This document shows positions 50,351 through 62,405 of a stretch of DNA of 64,000 nucleotides, in pieces. The stretch comes from Ziziphus jujuba (lineage: Eukaryota; Streptophyta; Magnoliopsida; Rosales; Rhamnaceae). The notes under the pieces are model-generated. The model saw only the letters and a list, made by a program, of their open reading frames with translations. It was not told where the DNA came from and did not search any database. Made by a program: the position numbers and the translations under genes. Position 1 is the first letter of the stretch; each line of letters starts with the position of its first letter. The DNA lies in the NCBI RefSeq assembly GCF_031755915.1, contig NC_083384.1:2283501-2347500 (forward strand). Reading direction: 5' to 3'.

Positions 50351-51483
50351 TGATACGAACCTAGGACGACCTGCTCCTAAACCCGTATTATATTAGCCCG
50401 GATCTTAATTAAGTTCAAGTTCTAATGGAATTGACCTCAACCCCTAACCAACCTGTGGTTAGAAACCTTGGTATAATGTAGATGCCACAATAGGGGATGG
50501 AAAACCTATTGATAAGTCAAGCTAAAACAACCAATTCTCTAATGGTGTTTTAGGTGTTCTCAAAGAACAAAGAGATAATTAATCTCACAAGTATTTTCTC
50601 AATCAAATCAAATTTGTATTCTTATTGAAAAATAAGCCTTTAAATAGGCTACAAAGCCACGAAATAAAACCCTAAAAACAAAAGAAAACCAGCCACCACA
50701 CATACAGAAACCTAGTTGGCTGAAACTATACTTCCTTTCCTAATCTAAGTTTGATTAATTAAATTAATTTACAATGGAAAGAATAAAATAAAAACCTTGA
50801 AAGAATAAAATAAAAACCTTACTAAAGTTATTTTTCCAGAAAATAAATAAATAAAAGCCAAAAGGTAATGGTAGTTTCCTAAAACAAAAAGTAAAAACAA
50901 ATTAGGAAACTAAAAATGCTAGCCTTTTTGATCAAGTTGACTTTGATCAATCTTTGACCTCTTTGAGCTTCAAATCAGCTTCTAGATGCTTTGTAGGATG
51001 CCAAATATGCTGAATATGAAGTCCCACACGTTGCCCATGCTTGGAAAAATAAGAAAAGGCTAAAACAGTAAAATACAGTAAAGCCAGCAAGCAATACAGC
51101 AAATTCGGCCAAATTGTTGATGCTGTCCGTACAAGCCCTTTTTGATTGCATTTGAGGCTGATTTGACTTGATTCCATAACCTCTTAGGCATATGTATTGA
51201 ACCCATAAAGCATTGGAACCATTTCATGCTTCCCGGACTCCAAAAATGTACCAAAACCGTCTCCCGGGTCCGTATCAGCTTCCACCACTTAGATGCTTCG
51301 AATAGGCTTTGTATCTTCAAGTATGGACAAGCTCTATTGAGATTGATTACCCTTTGTATAAATACTCCCAGGTTTCCCTTAAATCTCTTAATTTGGGCTC
51401 TTGTGATTGGCCTAGTCTTCATCCGTGTCGAGTCAGCACCCCAGTGGGTTATCGGTGGAGCGGGCTCGGGCGGAATCACATCA
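50351..51483 (-). repeat. Element C 5' LTR
   Basis: A 1133-bp LTR almost identical to 45151-46282, ending CATCA at 51483 and followed by TSD GAACC. Confidence 0.92.
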
Positions 51484-51523
51484 GAACCCGATTATTGAAA
51501 TTGCTCAGGATACCTTTTTTTAG
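51484..51523 (+). pseudogene. ndhB: ndhB last codons after element C
   Basis: GAACCCGATTATTG... reads (M)NPIIEIAQDTFF and stop at 51521-51523, the C-terminus of NdhB. With the first base of the TSD codon before the element it completes the exon, so C inserted with no loss. Confidence 0.9.
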
Positions 51524-52107
51524 CTTCTAGAAACTATTTCTTAGTTCAAAATCCCTCTTACTAATTGAAATCAAAGAACTAGCAGATCTGTTATGCCCAA
51601 AATGGGATTGGGCTAGCGTTATGAACTTATAATCTATAATATGATGATCGAGTTGATTCCATGATTATAAGTTCATTCCATAGCAGACTAGACCGAAATA
51701 GGGTTATATACATTCTAATTTTGAGAAGGGGTCATTCAAATGTATCTAAATAGATACTATGTTTCATATGGATCCCTACGTCGTTACATTCCATTTAAGA
51801 TTAGGGATAAGCATAATCGGACCTGCTTTTTACGTATCTCTCATTATTTGGGACCCTATTCACCTCACCTCTTTGGGCTTCTATTGAATCGAGAAATAAG
51901 TGTGATTGTCCATCTTTTTTATATAATATATAAATATAAGATAAGGCACCCTCCAAATAATTCAAATTGAAGCAATTGGATGTCCGATTCGAGCCTATAT
52001 GACAAGACCGATCAATAGAAATACTCTAACACTCCACCTTTGTCATATATTCCATACATCACATTGGAGAGATTTCATATTCATCGAATACGATTCAATT
52101 TCAAGAT
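51524..52107 (+). other. ndhB-trnL spacer
   Basis: Plastid-type spacer of about 580 bp between ndhB and trnL-CAA, in native order. No gene seen. Confidence 0.65.
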
Positions 52108-52188
52108 GCCTTGGTGGTGAAATGGTAGACACATGAGACTCAAAATCTCAAGCTAAAGTGCGCAAAGATTCAAGTATTTTTCAAGGCA
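52108..52188 (+). pseudogene. trnL-CAA: trnL-CAA pseudogene (plastid tRNA-Leu)
   Basis: An 81-bp relic with paired ends GCCTTGG/CAAGGC plus discriminator A, D-arm GGTGAAATGGTAGACAC and anticodon stem-loop GAGACTCAAAATCTC with anticodon CAA. The T arm is damaged: GATTCAAGTATT replaces the usual GGTTCGAGTCC, and the variable arm is also changed. It is not expected to give a functional tRNA. The position after ndhB and before ycf15/ycf2 is as in plastid inverted repeats. Confidence 0.9.
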
Positions 52189-52764
52189 TAGTATTGAGAA
52201 TGCTCAGTGAATTGGAATAAGTTCGACAGTGGATCACAAAATCTTGGTGATCTTCTCTATCTAATGAATGGGGAGTCCGCTTTGAAATCATCCATCCTGC
52301 ACCCACCCCACCCCCCGAGTATATGCTTCAATTGGAATCACACAAGGGTAGATTGATACAATAGAAACCTCAGGTAAAATGCCCCCCCTAGTAACCCAAC
52401 AGATAAAGTACATTACATAGTCCATTTTAGGGATTGGCGACTTACCCATCTGGTGACTTTGACGTTGGACGTTCCCAAAATGGGTACTATCCGGTCGAGT
52501 GAATTCAATAATAGACGCCTGTTGGCATTCTAGCTTTCCTTCTTCTTTCAGGGCCTATCTAAAAGAGAATCCAGTACTTATTGGTCGTGAATATCTGAAT
52601 AGGATGAACCACTCTATGGATTGCTTCAAAACAATTAGAATTAGTCAGTCAACTGGAATGTATACTATCCATATAGGGGTCAATTGAGAATATCCGTTGA
52701 CCTGAGACGAAGAGAAATGTCTATCTATTTTATTTAGTTATTCAGTTAAACCAATGATTCATTA
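52189..52764 (+). other. trnL-ycf2 spacer region
   Basis: Plastid-type intergenic DNA downstream of trnL-CAA, including a C-rich patch near 52297-52317. Short frames only (for example 52499-52687); nothing recognised. Confidence 0.6.
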
Positions 52765-52957
52765 TTATAGTAGATGGAAACAACCATTTCATCCAACATT
52801 CGTATTTTTGATTTTCCAATGGATTTATATCTTTCATTAATGGAAATTTTTTTATATAGTGAGTAATAGCTCTGGTTGTTCCCTATTCAAGAATTCTTGT
52901 TTAGGCAGTTCATACCATCCATCCCTAATGTTTTGATTTAAGATTTCAATTCCTCCA
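52765..52957 (-). pseudogene. ycf15: ycf15 pseudogene, 3' part
   Basis: The minus strand reads [20 protein letters not shown] and [15 protein letters not shown], stop, then further weak similarity to about 52765. It matches plastid Ycf15, a short conserved frame of doubtful function beside ycf2. The break at 52957 is the element E insertion (TSD CTCCA 52953-52957); the 5' part resumes at 60620. Confidence 0.85.
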
Positions 52958-54077
52958 TGATGCGAATTCGCCCGAGCCCGCACAACCGACAACCCACTGG
53001 GATTCCGACCCGATACGGATGAAGACCGAGCCAATCACTAGAGCTTAAGCTAAGAGGTTTAAGGATCACCTTGCTTCATTTATTCAGGGCATTATTCATT
53101 CTCAAGAGGGCTTGTCTATTCCCGGAGAACCGAGACCTATTCTAACCATACAAGTGGTGAAAGCCGGTATGGAGCCGGGTAGCGGTTTTGGTACATTTTT
53201 GGAGTCTGGGCAGCAAGAAATGGCTCCAACTCTTTATGGATTCAATAAATATCACTAAGAGGTCATGAAAACAAGTCAAGATAGAAGAAAAACCAACTTG
53301 TACGGACAGCTTCAAAATTTGGCCGAAAATTAGTATATTTTATGCTGGCTTTACTGTATTTTGCTGAGTTGGCTTTTTCTCTTTCCACCAAGCAAGGGAA
53401 ACATGTGGGACTCCATAGTAAGATTATTTGGCATCTTAAAAAGCATATTGAAGCTGAGTTGGGGCTCAAGTTGGTCAAAGATTAGTAAAAGTCAACTTAG
53501 TAAAAAGCTAGTATTTTAGTTTCTTAATTTGATTCTACTTCTTGTTTTAGGAAATTACCATTACTTTTTGGGTTTTATTTATTTATTTGCTGGAAAAATA
53601 ATTTTAGGAAAGTTATTATTTCATTATTTTCATTGTAAATTAATTAATTCCTAATTCAAAATAAAGGAATTAATTAATCCAAATTATATTAGGAAAGGGT
53701 GTGAAATTAGGCAATTTCCTAATAGGATTCTGTGTTGGTTGAAATTTCCTAATCCTTTTAGGTTTTATTTTTTTCATTCAAAGCCTATTTAAAGGCTTAT
53801 TTTTCAGGAATAATTAAGCTTGAATTATATGTAGAAAATTATTAGTGAGATTGAATTTTCTTTGTTCTTTTGAACACCCAAAACACCATTAGTGAATGAG
53901 TGTTTTAGTTTGACTTATCAATAGGCCTTCCATCACCTATTGTGGCGTCTTCATTATATACCAAGGTTTCTAATCACAGGTTGGTTAGGGGTCAAGGTGA
54001 CCATTAGAACTTGAACATAATTAGATCCGGGTTAATATAATACGGGTTCAGGAGCGGGTCGTCCTGGGTTCATATCA
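52958..54077 (+). repeat. Element E 5' LTR
   Basis: A 1120-bp LTR homologous to 59492-60619, TG...CA ends, followed by the PBS. Many differences from its partner are C/T or G/A changes. Confidence 0.92.
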
Positions 54078-54850
54078 TTTGGTATCGGAGCCAAATTTTG
54101 TTTATGTTTGATCTATCTTTAGTTGCTTTATTTGTTTTTCTTTTATTCTACAATTTTAGCATTAGGTTAAGGTTGCATCCATCCCATACACGCTCTGCAC
54201 CTTAATAAAAAAAATAAAAAAAATTTTGGTTTGTTGGAGTTTGATTTGTTTGCTGGAAATTTGTTGGAGCTGCTGGTTTGTCGATAAGTTGCTGGAGAAT
54301 TATTTTTGCTGCTGGATATTTGGAATTTTGGGTGCTTAAATTATTGGATTAAAATTAGTTAAAGGATTTGATACAAAACTTGAATTACAAGAACAACAAC
54401 CAACATTATTCTACATTTTTATTCGATTTGATTCTTGTTTGAGTTTGAAAATTCTTTTCCTAAATTTTATTCTTGAATCCTTAATCTCTTACCATCTAGT
54501 CTAGTTCTTAAAAATTCCAAAGTTTTCTCATTAATTTGCTTTATTTTGCCTGGAAAAGCTGAAAACTAGATTTTGTTGATTTCTTTGGGTATTGCCTACT
54601 TTTTGCTACTGTTTTGTTGATAAGTTTAATTAAGACATACTTGTGATATAATTGCTGTTTTGTGGGTGTTTTAATTAGAACTTTGAGATAATTCATTGAG
54701 GGAAAAAAAACAAGAAAGTGTGAGCACAAAAGAGGGTTAAAAGCCGAAATTAGTGTGCAAACACGAGTGTCGAGTTCTTTATTGAGTGAAACATGTGAGG
54801 GAGTGAAATTTTGTGAGGTCTTATTTTCTTTTTGCATTATTTATACTAAC
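54078..54850 (+). other. Element E leader with PBS
   Basis: About 770 bp of AT-rich leader from the PBS (54080-54091) to the gag ATG at 54851. It is shorter than the leaders of B and C by about 0.4 kb. Confidence 0.75.
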
Positions 54851-57800
54851 ATGGCAAATTCAAGGGTGAGAAGAGGAGATCCATCTTTAAGAATTAATGA
54901 AAAAGAGTTCGTAGGATTCCATGGCGGTTCCTGAGCTTCGGGGAGTGGTGAGCAAACGGATATGAAGGCTGTCTTGGAGCAACTACAGAGGATGAATATT
55001 CAATTTGACCAATTAAATCAAAGGCTTGACAGGTTAGAAACATCCCAAGGAGTGCCAAATATATGGTTAGATGCTCATTAAGGACAAGGTCAAGGTCGAG
55101 GAGGCTGAGGGCGACCAAGAGAGGAATTCGGGGGAAGTAACTATGGAGATGACTTGCAAGAGGGGTTTGATGAAATTTTTTAACCTCAAGAAAGGCCAAT
55201 CTGTGGGAGACCAACAAGGAATGAAGATGATGATCTTGGGAATATCAAGGTAAACATTCCACCTTTCATGGGAAAAAGTGATCCGGAAGCATATTTGGAA
55301 TGGGAGGAGAAAATGGAGATGATTTTCGATTGTCATAACTATTCGGAAGCTAAGAAGGTGAAATTGGCAGCAATGGAATTTGGCCATTATGCACTCCAAT
55401 GGTGGACCAATGGGCAAAATACCCGAAGGAGAGTTGGTGACGACTTGATCACTACATGGTGCCAAATGAAAGGAGCAATGAGGAAGCGGTTCGTACCATC
55501 CCATTATAATAGGTTGCTGCATCAAAGGCTTCAATCCCTATCTCAAGGAAGTAAGTCCGTGGAGGATTATTACAAGGAGATGGAGATGCTTATGATGAGA
55601 TTAAACATGAATGAGGACAGAGAAGCAACCATGGCAAGATTCCTTTGTGGTTTGAATTGTGAGATAGCCAACCAACTAGAATTGCAACAATATGTGGAAT
55701 TAGAGGAGATGTTGTATGTGGCTATTAAATTGGAGCATCAATTCAAGAGGAGGGGTGTAGGCTCACAGTTTGGAGGAGTTTCCAGAAGCGGGAGATCAAT
55801 TCCAAGTGGCTGGAGAAACAACCCACCCTATGAAAGCAAGCTAAAGTCGAAAGTTGGAGAAGAAAGTTCAAATCGGCCAAAGAGAAAGACTAGAACCGAA
55901 TCTGTCCAAGCGGACAAAAGTGAAGGTAATGGCATTGTGTGTTTTAAGGGCCAGGGACGAGGACACATTGCTAGCCAATGCCCCAAGAGGAGGATTATGG
56001 CGTTGAAAGGTAATGGCGAACTAGAATCCGAAAGTGAAGAAATTGATGCTGAAACTGAAATTGAAGATGGAGAAGTCGGAGATGATGAGCATGAGGAACC
56101 CAAGACACTCCGACCTTCAAGGGATGACTTGAGCTTGCTTTCTAGGAGAGTGCTGGCTGCATGCAAAGATGAGGATGAAATTCAAAGAGAGAACATCTTC
56201 CACACCCGATGTGAGATTCAAGGTAAGATTTGTAGCATGATTATTGATAGTGGGAGTTATACTAATGTAATTAGTAACATTGTAGTTGATAAATTAGGCT
56301 TAAAAACTATTAAACATCCAGAACCATATAGAGTAGGATGGCTAAATGATAGTGGTGAGATGAAAGTAAATAAACAAGCCAAAGTAAAATTCAGCATTGA
56401 TAAATATATGTGGATGTGGTTTTGTGTGATGTTGTGCCTATGCATGCGGGACATATTTTACTTGGTAGGCCTTTGCAATTTGATAGAAATGCTATTCATT
56501 ATGGTAGAGAGAATAGTATTCTTTTTAGATTTAAAGGTAAAAAGGTCAAGCTGGAGGCATTAACTCCTAAAGAGGTGTACAAAGATCAAATATAAATACA
56601 ACAAAGGAGGGTGGCCGAACAACTCAATGAGAGAACTAGTATGGCCCCCACGACAACAACACCCATCCAAGGAGTCCAACCCGTGCAAGACCAACCAGGT
56701 AAGTGTTCTAAAACTCAACTTGAGTGGAAAAACCAAGAGAGGTCGAAATTGGAGTGAAAAAAATGAGAAATCCGAGAGTGAGGAAGGTAGTATGGTGGCT
56801 GAGAGAGAGAAAGCAAAAGAAAGAAAAGAAAGAAAGAATAAAAAAATTTATTTGAGTTTTGGAGATGTAAATAAAGCTATCTTCAGTAAAAAACCATTGC
56901 TGGTCATGATTTATAAAGATAATTATTTTAATGATCAAGCTAACCTTGAAGAACTTGAATTGCCAAGTTCAATTCTTTCTCTTTTGCAAGATTTTGAAGA
57001 TGTCTTTCCGGATGAAATTCCAAAGGGATTACCACCAATTAGAGGGATTGAGCATTAAATTGACTTTGTTCCAGGAGTTTCCATACCAAATAGACCAGCA
57101 TATAGAAGCAATCCCGAAGAAACAAAGGAGTTACATAAACAGGTAAGTGAGTTACTTGATAAAGGCTATATTCATGAGAGTATGAGTCCATATGTTGTTC
57201 CTATTTTATTAGTGCCTAAAAAAGATGGTTCTTGGAGAATGTGTGCTGATTGTAGGGCTATAAATAATATAGACATCCAATTCCTAGATTAGATGATATG
57301 CTTGATGAATTGCATGGTGCTTGCATGTTCACTAAAATTGATCTTAGGAGTGGATACCATCAAATTAGAATGAAAGAAGGTGATGAATGGTTAACCGCAT
57401 TTAAAACTAAATATGGGCTGTATGAATGGTTAGTCATGCCTTTTACTTTAACTAATGCACCTAGTACTTTTATGAGGCTTATGAATCATGTTATGCATCC
57501 ATTTATTGGTAAATTTGTGGTTGTGTATTTTGATGACATTTCAGTATATAGCCGAAACTTGGATGAGTATGTAGACCATCTTAGGCAAGTTATAAATACC
57601 CTTAGGAAAGAAAGGTTGTTTGCTAACATGAAAAAGTGTGATTTTTACAAAGATGAGCTTGTTTTCCTAGGATTTGTAGTAAGTGCTGCAGGAATCAAAG
57701 TTGACCAATCTAAAGTCCAAGCAATCAAGGAATGGCCGACACCCACTTCTATCACTCAAGTTAGGAGCTTTCATGGTTTGGAAAGCTTTTATTGAAGATT

Positions 57801-59491
57801 TTTCAAGGACTTTAGCACCATCGCAGCACCTTTGAATGAAGTTGGAAAGAAGAATGTTGGTTTTAAATGGGCGGAAGTACAAGAAACCTCTTTTAATTTA
57901 TTGAACGAAAACTATGTAATGCACCTTTATTAGTTTTGCCAAATTTTTCCAGAACTTTTGAAATTGAATGTGATGCTTTGAGTGTAGGTATTGGGGTTGT
58001 ATTAATGCAAGAAGGAAGGCCCATAGCTTACTTTAGTGAGAAATTAAATGGAGTGGAGCTGCACTAAACTACCCGACATATGACAAGAAGATGTATGCTT
58101 TGGTGAGGGTTTTGGAAACGTGGCAACATTATCTCATGCCAAAAGATTTTGTGATTCTTATGGATCACGAATCTCTGAAGCACACTAGGCCAAGGAAAGC
58201 TCAAACTAAGGCAGGCCAAGGGGATTGAATTTATTGAGACCTTTCCATATGTGATTCGCTACAAAAAAGGTTAGGAAAATGTGGTTGCCGATGCATTATC
58301 CCAAAGGTATGTTCTCTTTTCTACCTTAAATGCTAGATTGCTTGGTTTTGAACAATCAAAGGAACTTTATGAGCATGATAGTGACTTTGGCGAATTATTT
58401 AGGACCTGTTTGAAACATGGATTTAATAAATTTTACATATTTGAGGGGTATTTGTTCAAGGAAAACAAACTTTGTGTGCCTAATTGTAGCATTAGGGAGT
58501 TACTAGTTCAGGAAAGTCATGGTGGTGGTTTAACAGGTCATTTTGGAGTTTCTAAAACTTTATCCTTGCTGTAAGAATATTTTTTATTGGCCTAACATGA
58601 GGAGTGATGTAGAGAAAATATGTGAAAGATGCTTGAAGTGCTGAAAAGCCAAATCTAGGTTGATGTCGCATGGTCTTTACAAGCCTTTGCCAATTCCTTC
58701 CTTTCCTTAGGTGGATTTGTCAATGGATTTTATTCTTGGTTTGCCTAGGTCAAAGACAGGTAAGGATTCAATATTTGTTGTTGTGGATAGATTTTCTAAG
58801 ATGGCACATTTTATTGCATGTAATAAAACTACTGATGCATCTAATGTTGCTAATTTATTTTCAAAGAAATTGTGAGGTTACATGGAATGCCTAGACTATT
58901 GTTTTGGATAAAGATGCTAAGGTCTTAAGTTATTTTTGGAAAACTTTATGGGCTAAGTTAGGTATCAAGCTTTTATTTTCAACTACTTGTCATCCAGAAA
59001 CTGATGGACAAACCAAAGTAGTGAATAGAACTTTGTCTGCATTGTTAAGAGCATTAATTAGTAGAAATTTGAGAACGTGGGAGGATTGTTTGCCATATGT
59101 TGAATTTGCTTATAATAGGTCTTTACATTCAGCAACTAAATATACACCTTTTGAAATTGTTTATGAGTTTAATCCTTTGACTCCATTAGATTTAACACCT
59201 TTACCTTTAAGTGAACGTGCTAATCTAGATAGAAAACAAAAGGCTGATTTTGTAAAGCAGATTCATGAAAAGACTTGAGGAAGGAGAGGTTCCCAAACAG
59301 CGGAAATCCAAATTGATGCCGAGAGGCGATGGACCTTTTCAAGTTTTTTAGCGGATAAATGACAATGCTTACAAACTTGATTTACCGGGTGAGTATAATG
59401 TTAGTGCTACATCCAATGTTGCTGATTTGTCTCCTTTTTTGGTAGGTGATGACTTTGATTTGAGGGCAAATCCTTTTCAAGAGGAGGGGAA
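54851..59491 (+). pseudogene. Element E gag-pol, heavily mutated
   Basis: Starts MANSRVRRGDPSLRINEKEF with TGA at about 54933, then frameshifts. From 55268 a 431-codon frame carries gag ([31 protein letters not shown]), a knuckle mutated to CFKGQGRGHIASQC (second Cys lost) and protease IIDSGSYTNVIS. Later parts: linker (YLSFGDVNKAIFSKKPLL), stop at 57056 (CAA to TAA), RT with [11 protein letters not shown], stop near 57795, RNase H with indels, integrase HHCC with CLKC changed to CLKC followed by a stop, DDE region with frameshifts, and the end [20 protein letters not shown]. Non-functional. Confidence 0.9.
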
Positions 59492-60619
59492 TGATGCGAA
59501 TCCGCCCGAGCTTACACAACCGACAACCCGCTGGGGTACCAACCCGATATGGATGAAGACGGGGCCAATCACTAGAGCTCAAGCTAAGAGGTTTAGGGAT
59601 CACCTTTCTGCAGTTATCAAGGGCATTATTCATTCTCAAGAGGGCTTGTCTATTCCCGAAGAACCAAGACCTATTATGAGCATACAAGTGGTGGAAGCCG
59701 GTACAGACCCGAGTAGCAGTTTTAGTACATTTTTGGAGTCTGGGCTGCAAGAAATGGTTCCAACTCTTTATGGATTCAATAAATATCACTAAGAGGTCAT
59801 GAAAATAAGTCAAGGCAGAAGAAAAACCAACTTGTACGGAATTATACGGACAGCTTCAAAATCTGGCCAAAAATTACTGTATTTATGCTTGCTTTACTGT
59901 ATTTTGCTGAGTTGGTTTTTCTCTTTTCTCCAAGGAAGGGAAATGTGTGGGACTCCATAATAAGCTTATTTGGAATCTTAAAAAGCATATTAAAGCTGAT
60001 TTGGAGCTCAAGTTTGTCAAAGATTAGTCAAATCAACTTAGTAAAAAAGCTAGTATTTTAGTTTCTTAATTTGATTCTACTTTTTGTTTTAGGAAATTAC
60101 CATTACTTTTTGGGTTTTATTTATTTATTTTCTGGAAAAATAAGTTTAGGAAAGTTATTATTTCATTATTTTCATTGTAAATTAATTAATTCCTAACTCA
60201 AAATAAAGGAATTAATTAATCCAAATTAGATTAGGAAAGAGTGTGAAATTAGGCAATTTCGTAATAGGATTCTATGTTGGTTGAAATTTCCTAATCCTTT
60301 TAGGGTTTTATTTTGTTTATTCAAAGCCTATTTAAAGGCTTATTTTTCAATAAGAATTAAGCTTGAATTATATATAGAAAATTATTTGTGAGATTGAATT
60401 CTCTTTGTTCTTTTGAACACCTAAAACACCATTAGTGAATGAGTGTTTTAGTTTGACTTATCGATAGGCCTTCCATCACCTATTGTGGCGTCTTCATTAT
60501 ATACAAAGGTTTTTAATCATAGGTTGGTTAGGGTCAAGGTGACCATTATAACTTGAACATAATTAGATCCGAGCTAATATAATACGGGTTTAGGAGCGGG
60601 TCGTCCTAGGTGCGTATCA
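59492..60619 (+). repeat. Element E 3' LTR with open LTR-encoded tail
   Basis: A 1128-bp LTR. The polyprotein frame continues from pol across the boundary ([20 protein letters not shown]...) and stays open to 59792, ending YGFNKYH, although gag-pol upstream is full of stops. Confidence 0.92.
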
Positions 60620-60692
60620 CTCCATGTTTCAGCAGTAGTATATTGTTCCATGGAGCTGAGGTCCAAAATATGGAAGAAATGGGTGTTTCCAC
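60620..60692 (-). pseudogene. ycf15: ycf15 pseudogene, 5' part
   Basis: The minus strand from 60692 reads (V)ETPISSIFWTSAPWNNILLL then KHG, matching the start of Ycf15. The start codon is GTG in place of ATG. Continues at 52957 across element E. Confidence 0.8.
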
Positions 60693-60734
60693 GACTCTAT
60701 CACCTGGTCAATTCTGTTCCACTTAATCCCTATT

Positions 60735-61196
60735 TCATGGCCACATATCTTTCTGGCTAAGGAATGGAAAACCTTGCTCTTGTTACATGAGCCCAATTTT
60801 CATTTCATCCTGGAAAAACCATCTTTTTCTCAACAATGTCTTTGTCATTTGATCCAATAGCATTCCATTAGATACGAACAGCTTTGATAAATACTGATAA
60901 CTCTCGAATGGAGTATTAGAACGGAAAAATCTATTAGATAATGAACTATTGGTTCTAAGCCATCTCTGGCAATGAATCAACAATTCAAAGTACTATTCTT
61001 GATAAGCCAGCGTTTATATATAGATGTAGGAAGATCTATTTGGGAAGTAAAAAGCACCTTTTACATTTCTTCATCTGCAAAGAATTCTCGATGTGAAAAC
61101 ACAAAGACAACGGGCTGATCTTTGAATAGGAAATAAGTGGATCTACAGGGTCCCAAATGAATTGGCTTATTCGAAAAAAGCCTTGTTCTTTGGAAG
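60735..61196 (-). pseudogene. ycf2: ycf2 pseudogene, 3' end only
   Basis: The minus strand encodes the last 150 or so of about 2280 residues of Ycf2, an AAA-type protein of the plastid import motor complex. Readable: [20 protein letters not shown]..., [10 protein letters not shown], a frameshift, [20 protein letters not shown]...[20 protein letters not shown]...DEMKIGLM, stop, QEQGFPFLSQKDMWP and TGA (60735-60737). Upstream coding sequence is cut at 61196 by element F and does not resume after it. Confidence 0.9.
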
Positions 61197-62405
61197 TGAT
61201 GTGATTCCGCCCGAGGCCGCTCAACCGATAACCCGCTAGGGTGCTGACTCGACACGGATAAAGACTAGGCCAATCACAAGAGCTCATATTAAAAGATTTA
61301 AGGACAAACTGGGAGTATTTACACAGGGGGTAATCAATCTCAACAGAGCTTGTCCATACTTGAAGATACAAAGCCTATTCTAAGCATCCAAGTGGTGGAA
61401 GCCGATACAGACCCGGGTGACGGTTTTGGTACATTTTTGGAGTCCAGGAAGCATGAAATGGTTCCAATGTTTTATGGGTTCAATACATATGCCTAAGAGG
61501 TCATGGAATCAAGTTAAAGCAGCCTCAAACGCAATCAAAAAGGGCTTGTATGGACAGCATCAACAATTTGGCCGAATTTGCTGTATTGCTTGCTGGCTTT
61601 ACTATATTTTACTGTATTAGCCTTTTCTTATTTTTCCAAGCATGGGCAACGTGTGGGACTTCATATTCAGCTTATTTGGCATCCTAAAAAGAACCTAGAA
61701 GCTGATTTGAAGCTCAAAGAGGTCAAAGATTGATCAAAGTCAACTTGATCAAAAGGCTAGCATTTTTAGTTTCCTAATTTGTTTTTACTTTTTTTTTTAG
61801 GAAACTACCATTACTTTTTGGCTTTTATTTAGTTATTTTCTGGAAAAATAACTTTAGGAAGGTTTTTATTTTTTTCTTTCCATTGTAAATTAATTAATTC
61901 CTAATTTAATATAAAGGAATTAATTAATCAAACTTAGATTAGGAAAGGAAGTATAGTTTCGGCCAACTAGGTTTCTTTATGTGTGTGGCCGGTTTTACCT
62001 AGGGTTTTTAGGGTTTATTTTGTTTCTTTCAAAACCTATTTAAAGGCTTATTTTTCCATAAGAATACAACTTTGATTTGATTAAGAAAATACTTGTGAGA
62101 TTAATTATCTCTTTGTTCTTTGAGAACACCTAAAACACCATTAGAGAATTGGTTGTTTTAGCTTGACTTATCAATAGATTTTCCATCCCCTATTGTGGCG
62201 TCTACATTATACCAAGGTTTCTAACCACAGGTTGGTTAGGGCTTGAGGTCCATTCCACTAGAACTTGAACTTAATTGAGATCCGGGCTAATATAATACGG
62301 GTTTAGGAGCAGGTCGTCCTAGGTTCGTATCAGAGCTAAATTTTGTTCAGGTTTGATCTATCTTTATTTGGTTTATTTGTTTTTGTGTTATTCTACAATT
62401 TTAGA
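61197..62405 (+). mobile_element. Element F: gypsy 5' LTR plus 73 bp of leader
   Basis: LTR 61197-62332 (1136 bp) begins TGATGTGATTCCGCCCGAG, the same subtype as element C, and ends CGTATCA. The next bases are GAGCTAAATTTTGTTCAGG, so the TTTGGTATCA that should lie between the LTR and GAGC is missing and the PBS is destroyed. The leader continues to about 62405 (ATTCTACAATTTTAGAATT), then unrelated DNA. There is no internal coding region, second LTR or right-hand TSD. Confidence 0.88.

Larger units (their letters stand above)
45151..51483 (-). mobile_element. LTR retrotransposon C (Ty3/gypsy, CRM-like), non-autonomous recombinant
   Basis: A 6.3-kb element in ndhB with TSD GAACC (45146-45150, 51484-51488). 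LTRs 45151-46282 and 50351-51483 differ at few positions by eye, so insertion is recent. PBS TGGTATCAGAGC at 50337-50348 (minus strand); polypurine tract at 46283-46297. Gag and protease closely resemble element B. The pol part is reduced to the same scrambled remnant as element A, preceded by a second copy of the gag-pol linker. It lacks RT, RNase H and catalytic integrase and so must have been mobilised in trans. Confidence 0.93.
52958..60619 (+). mobile_element. LTR retrotransposon E (Ty3/gypsy, CRM-like), full-length but decayed
   Basis: A 7.7-kb element on the plus strand with TSD CTCCA (52953-52957 and 60620-60624). LTRs 52958-54077 and 59492-60619, starting TGATGCGAAT and ending TATCA. 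The PBS at 54080-54091 has one mismatch (TGGTATCGGAGC); polypurine tract at 59479-59491. All gag-pol domains are traceable, with many stops and frameshifts. The first 95 or so bases of the LTRs show about a dozen differences by eye, so E is older than B and C. It splits ycf15. Confidence 0.93.

Noticed and set aside
52108..52188. Functional tRNA-Leu
   Set aside because: The T arm and variable arm have lost conserved bases, so a normal fold is unlikely.
55067..55534. Minus-strand frame antisense to element E gag
   Set aside because: It is the exact antisense of a conserved gag coding region; the same shadow occurs in A, B and C.
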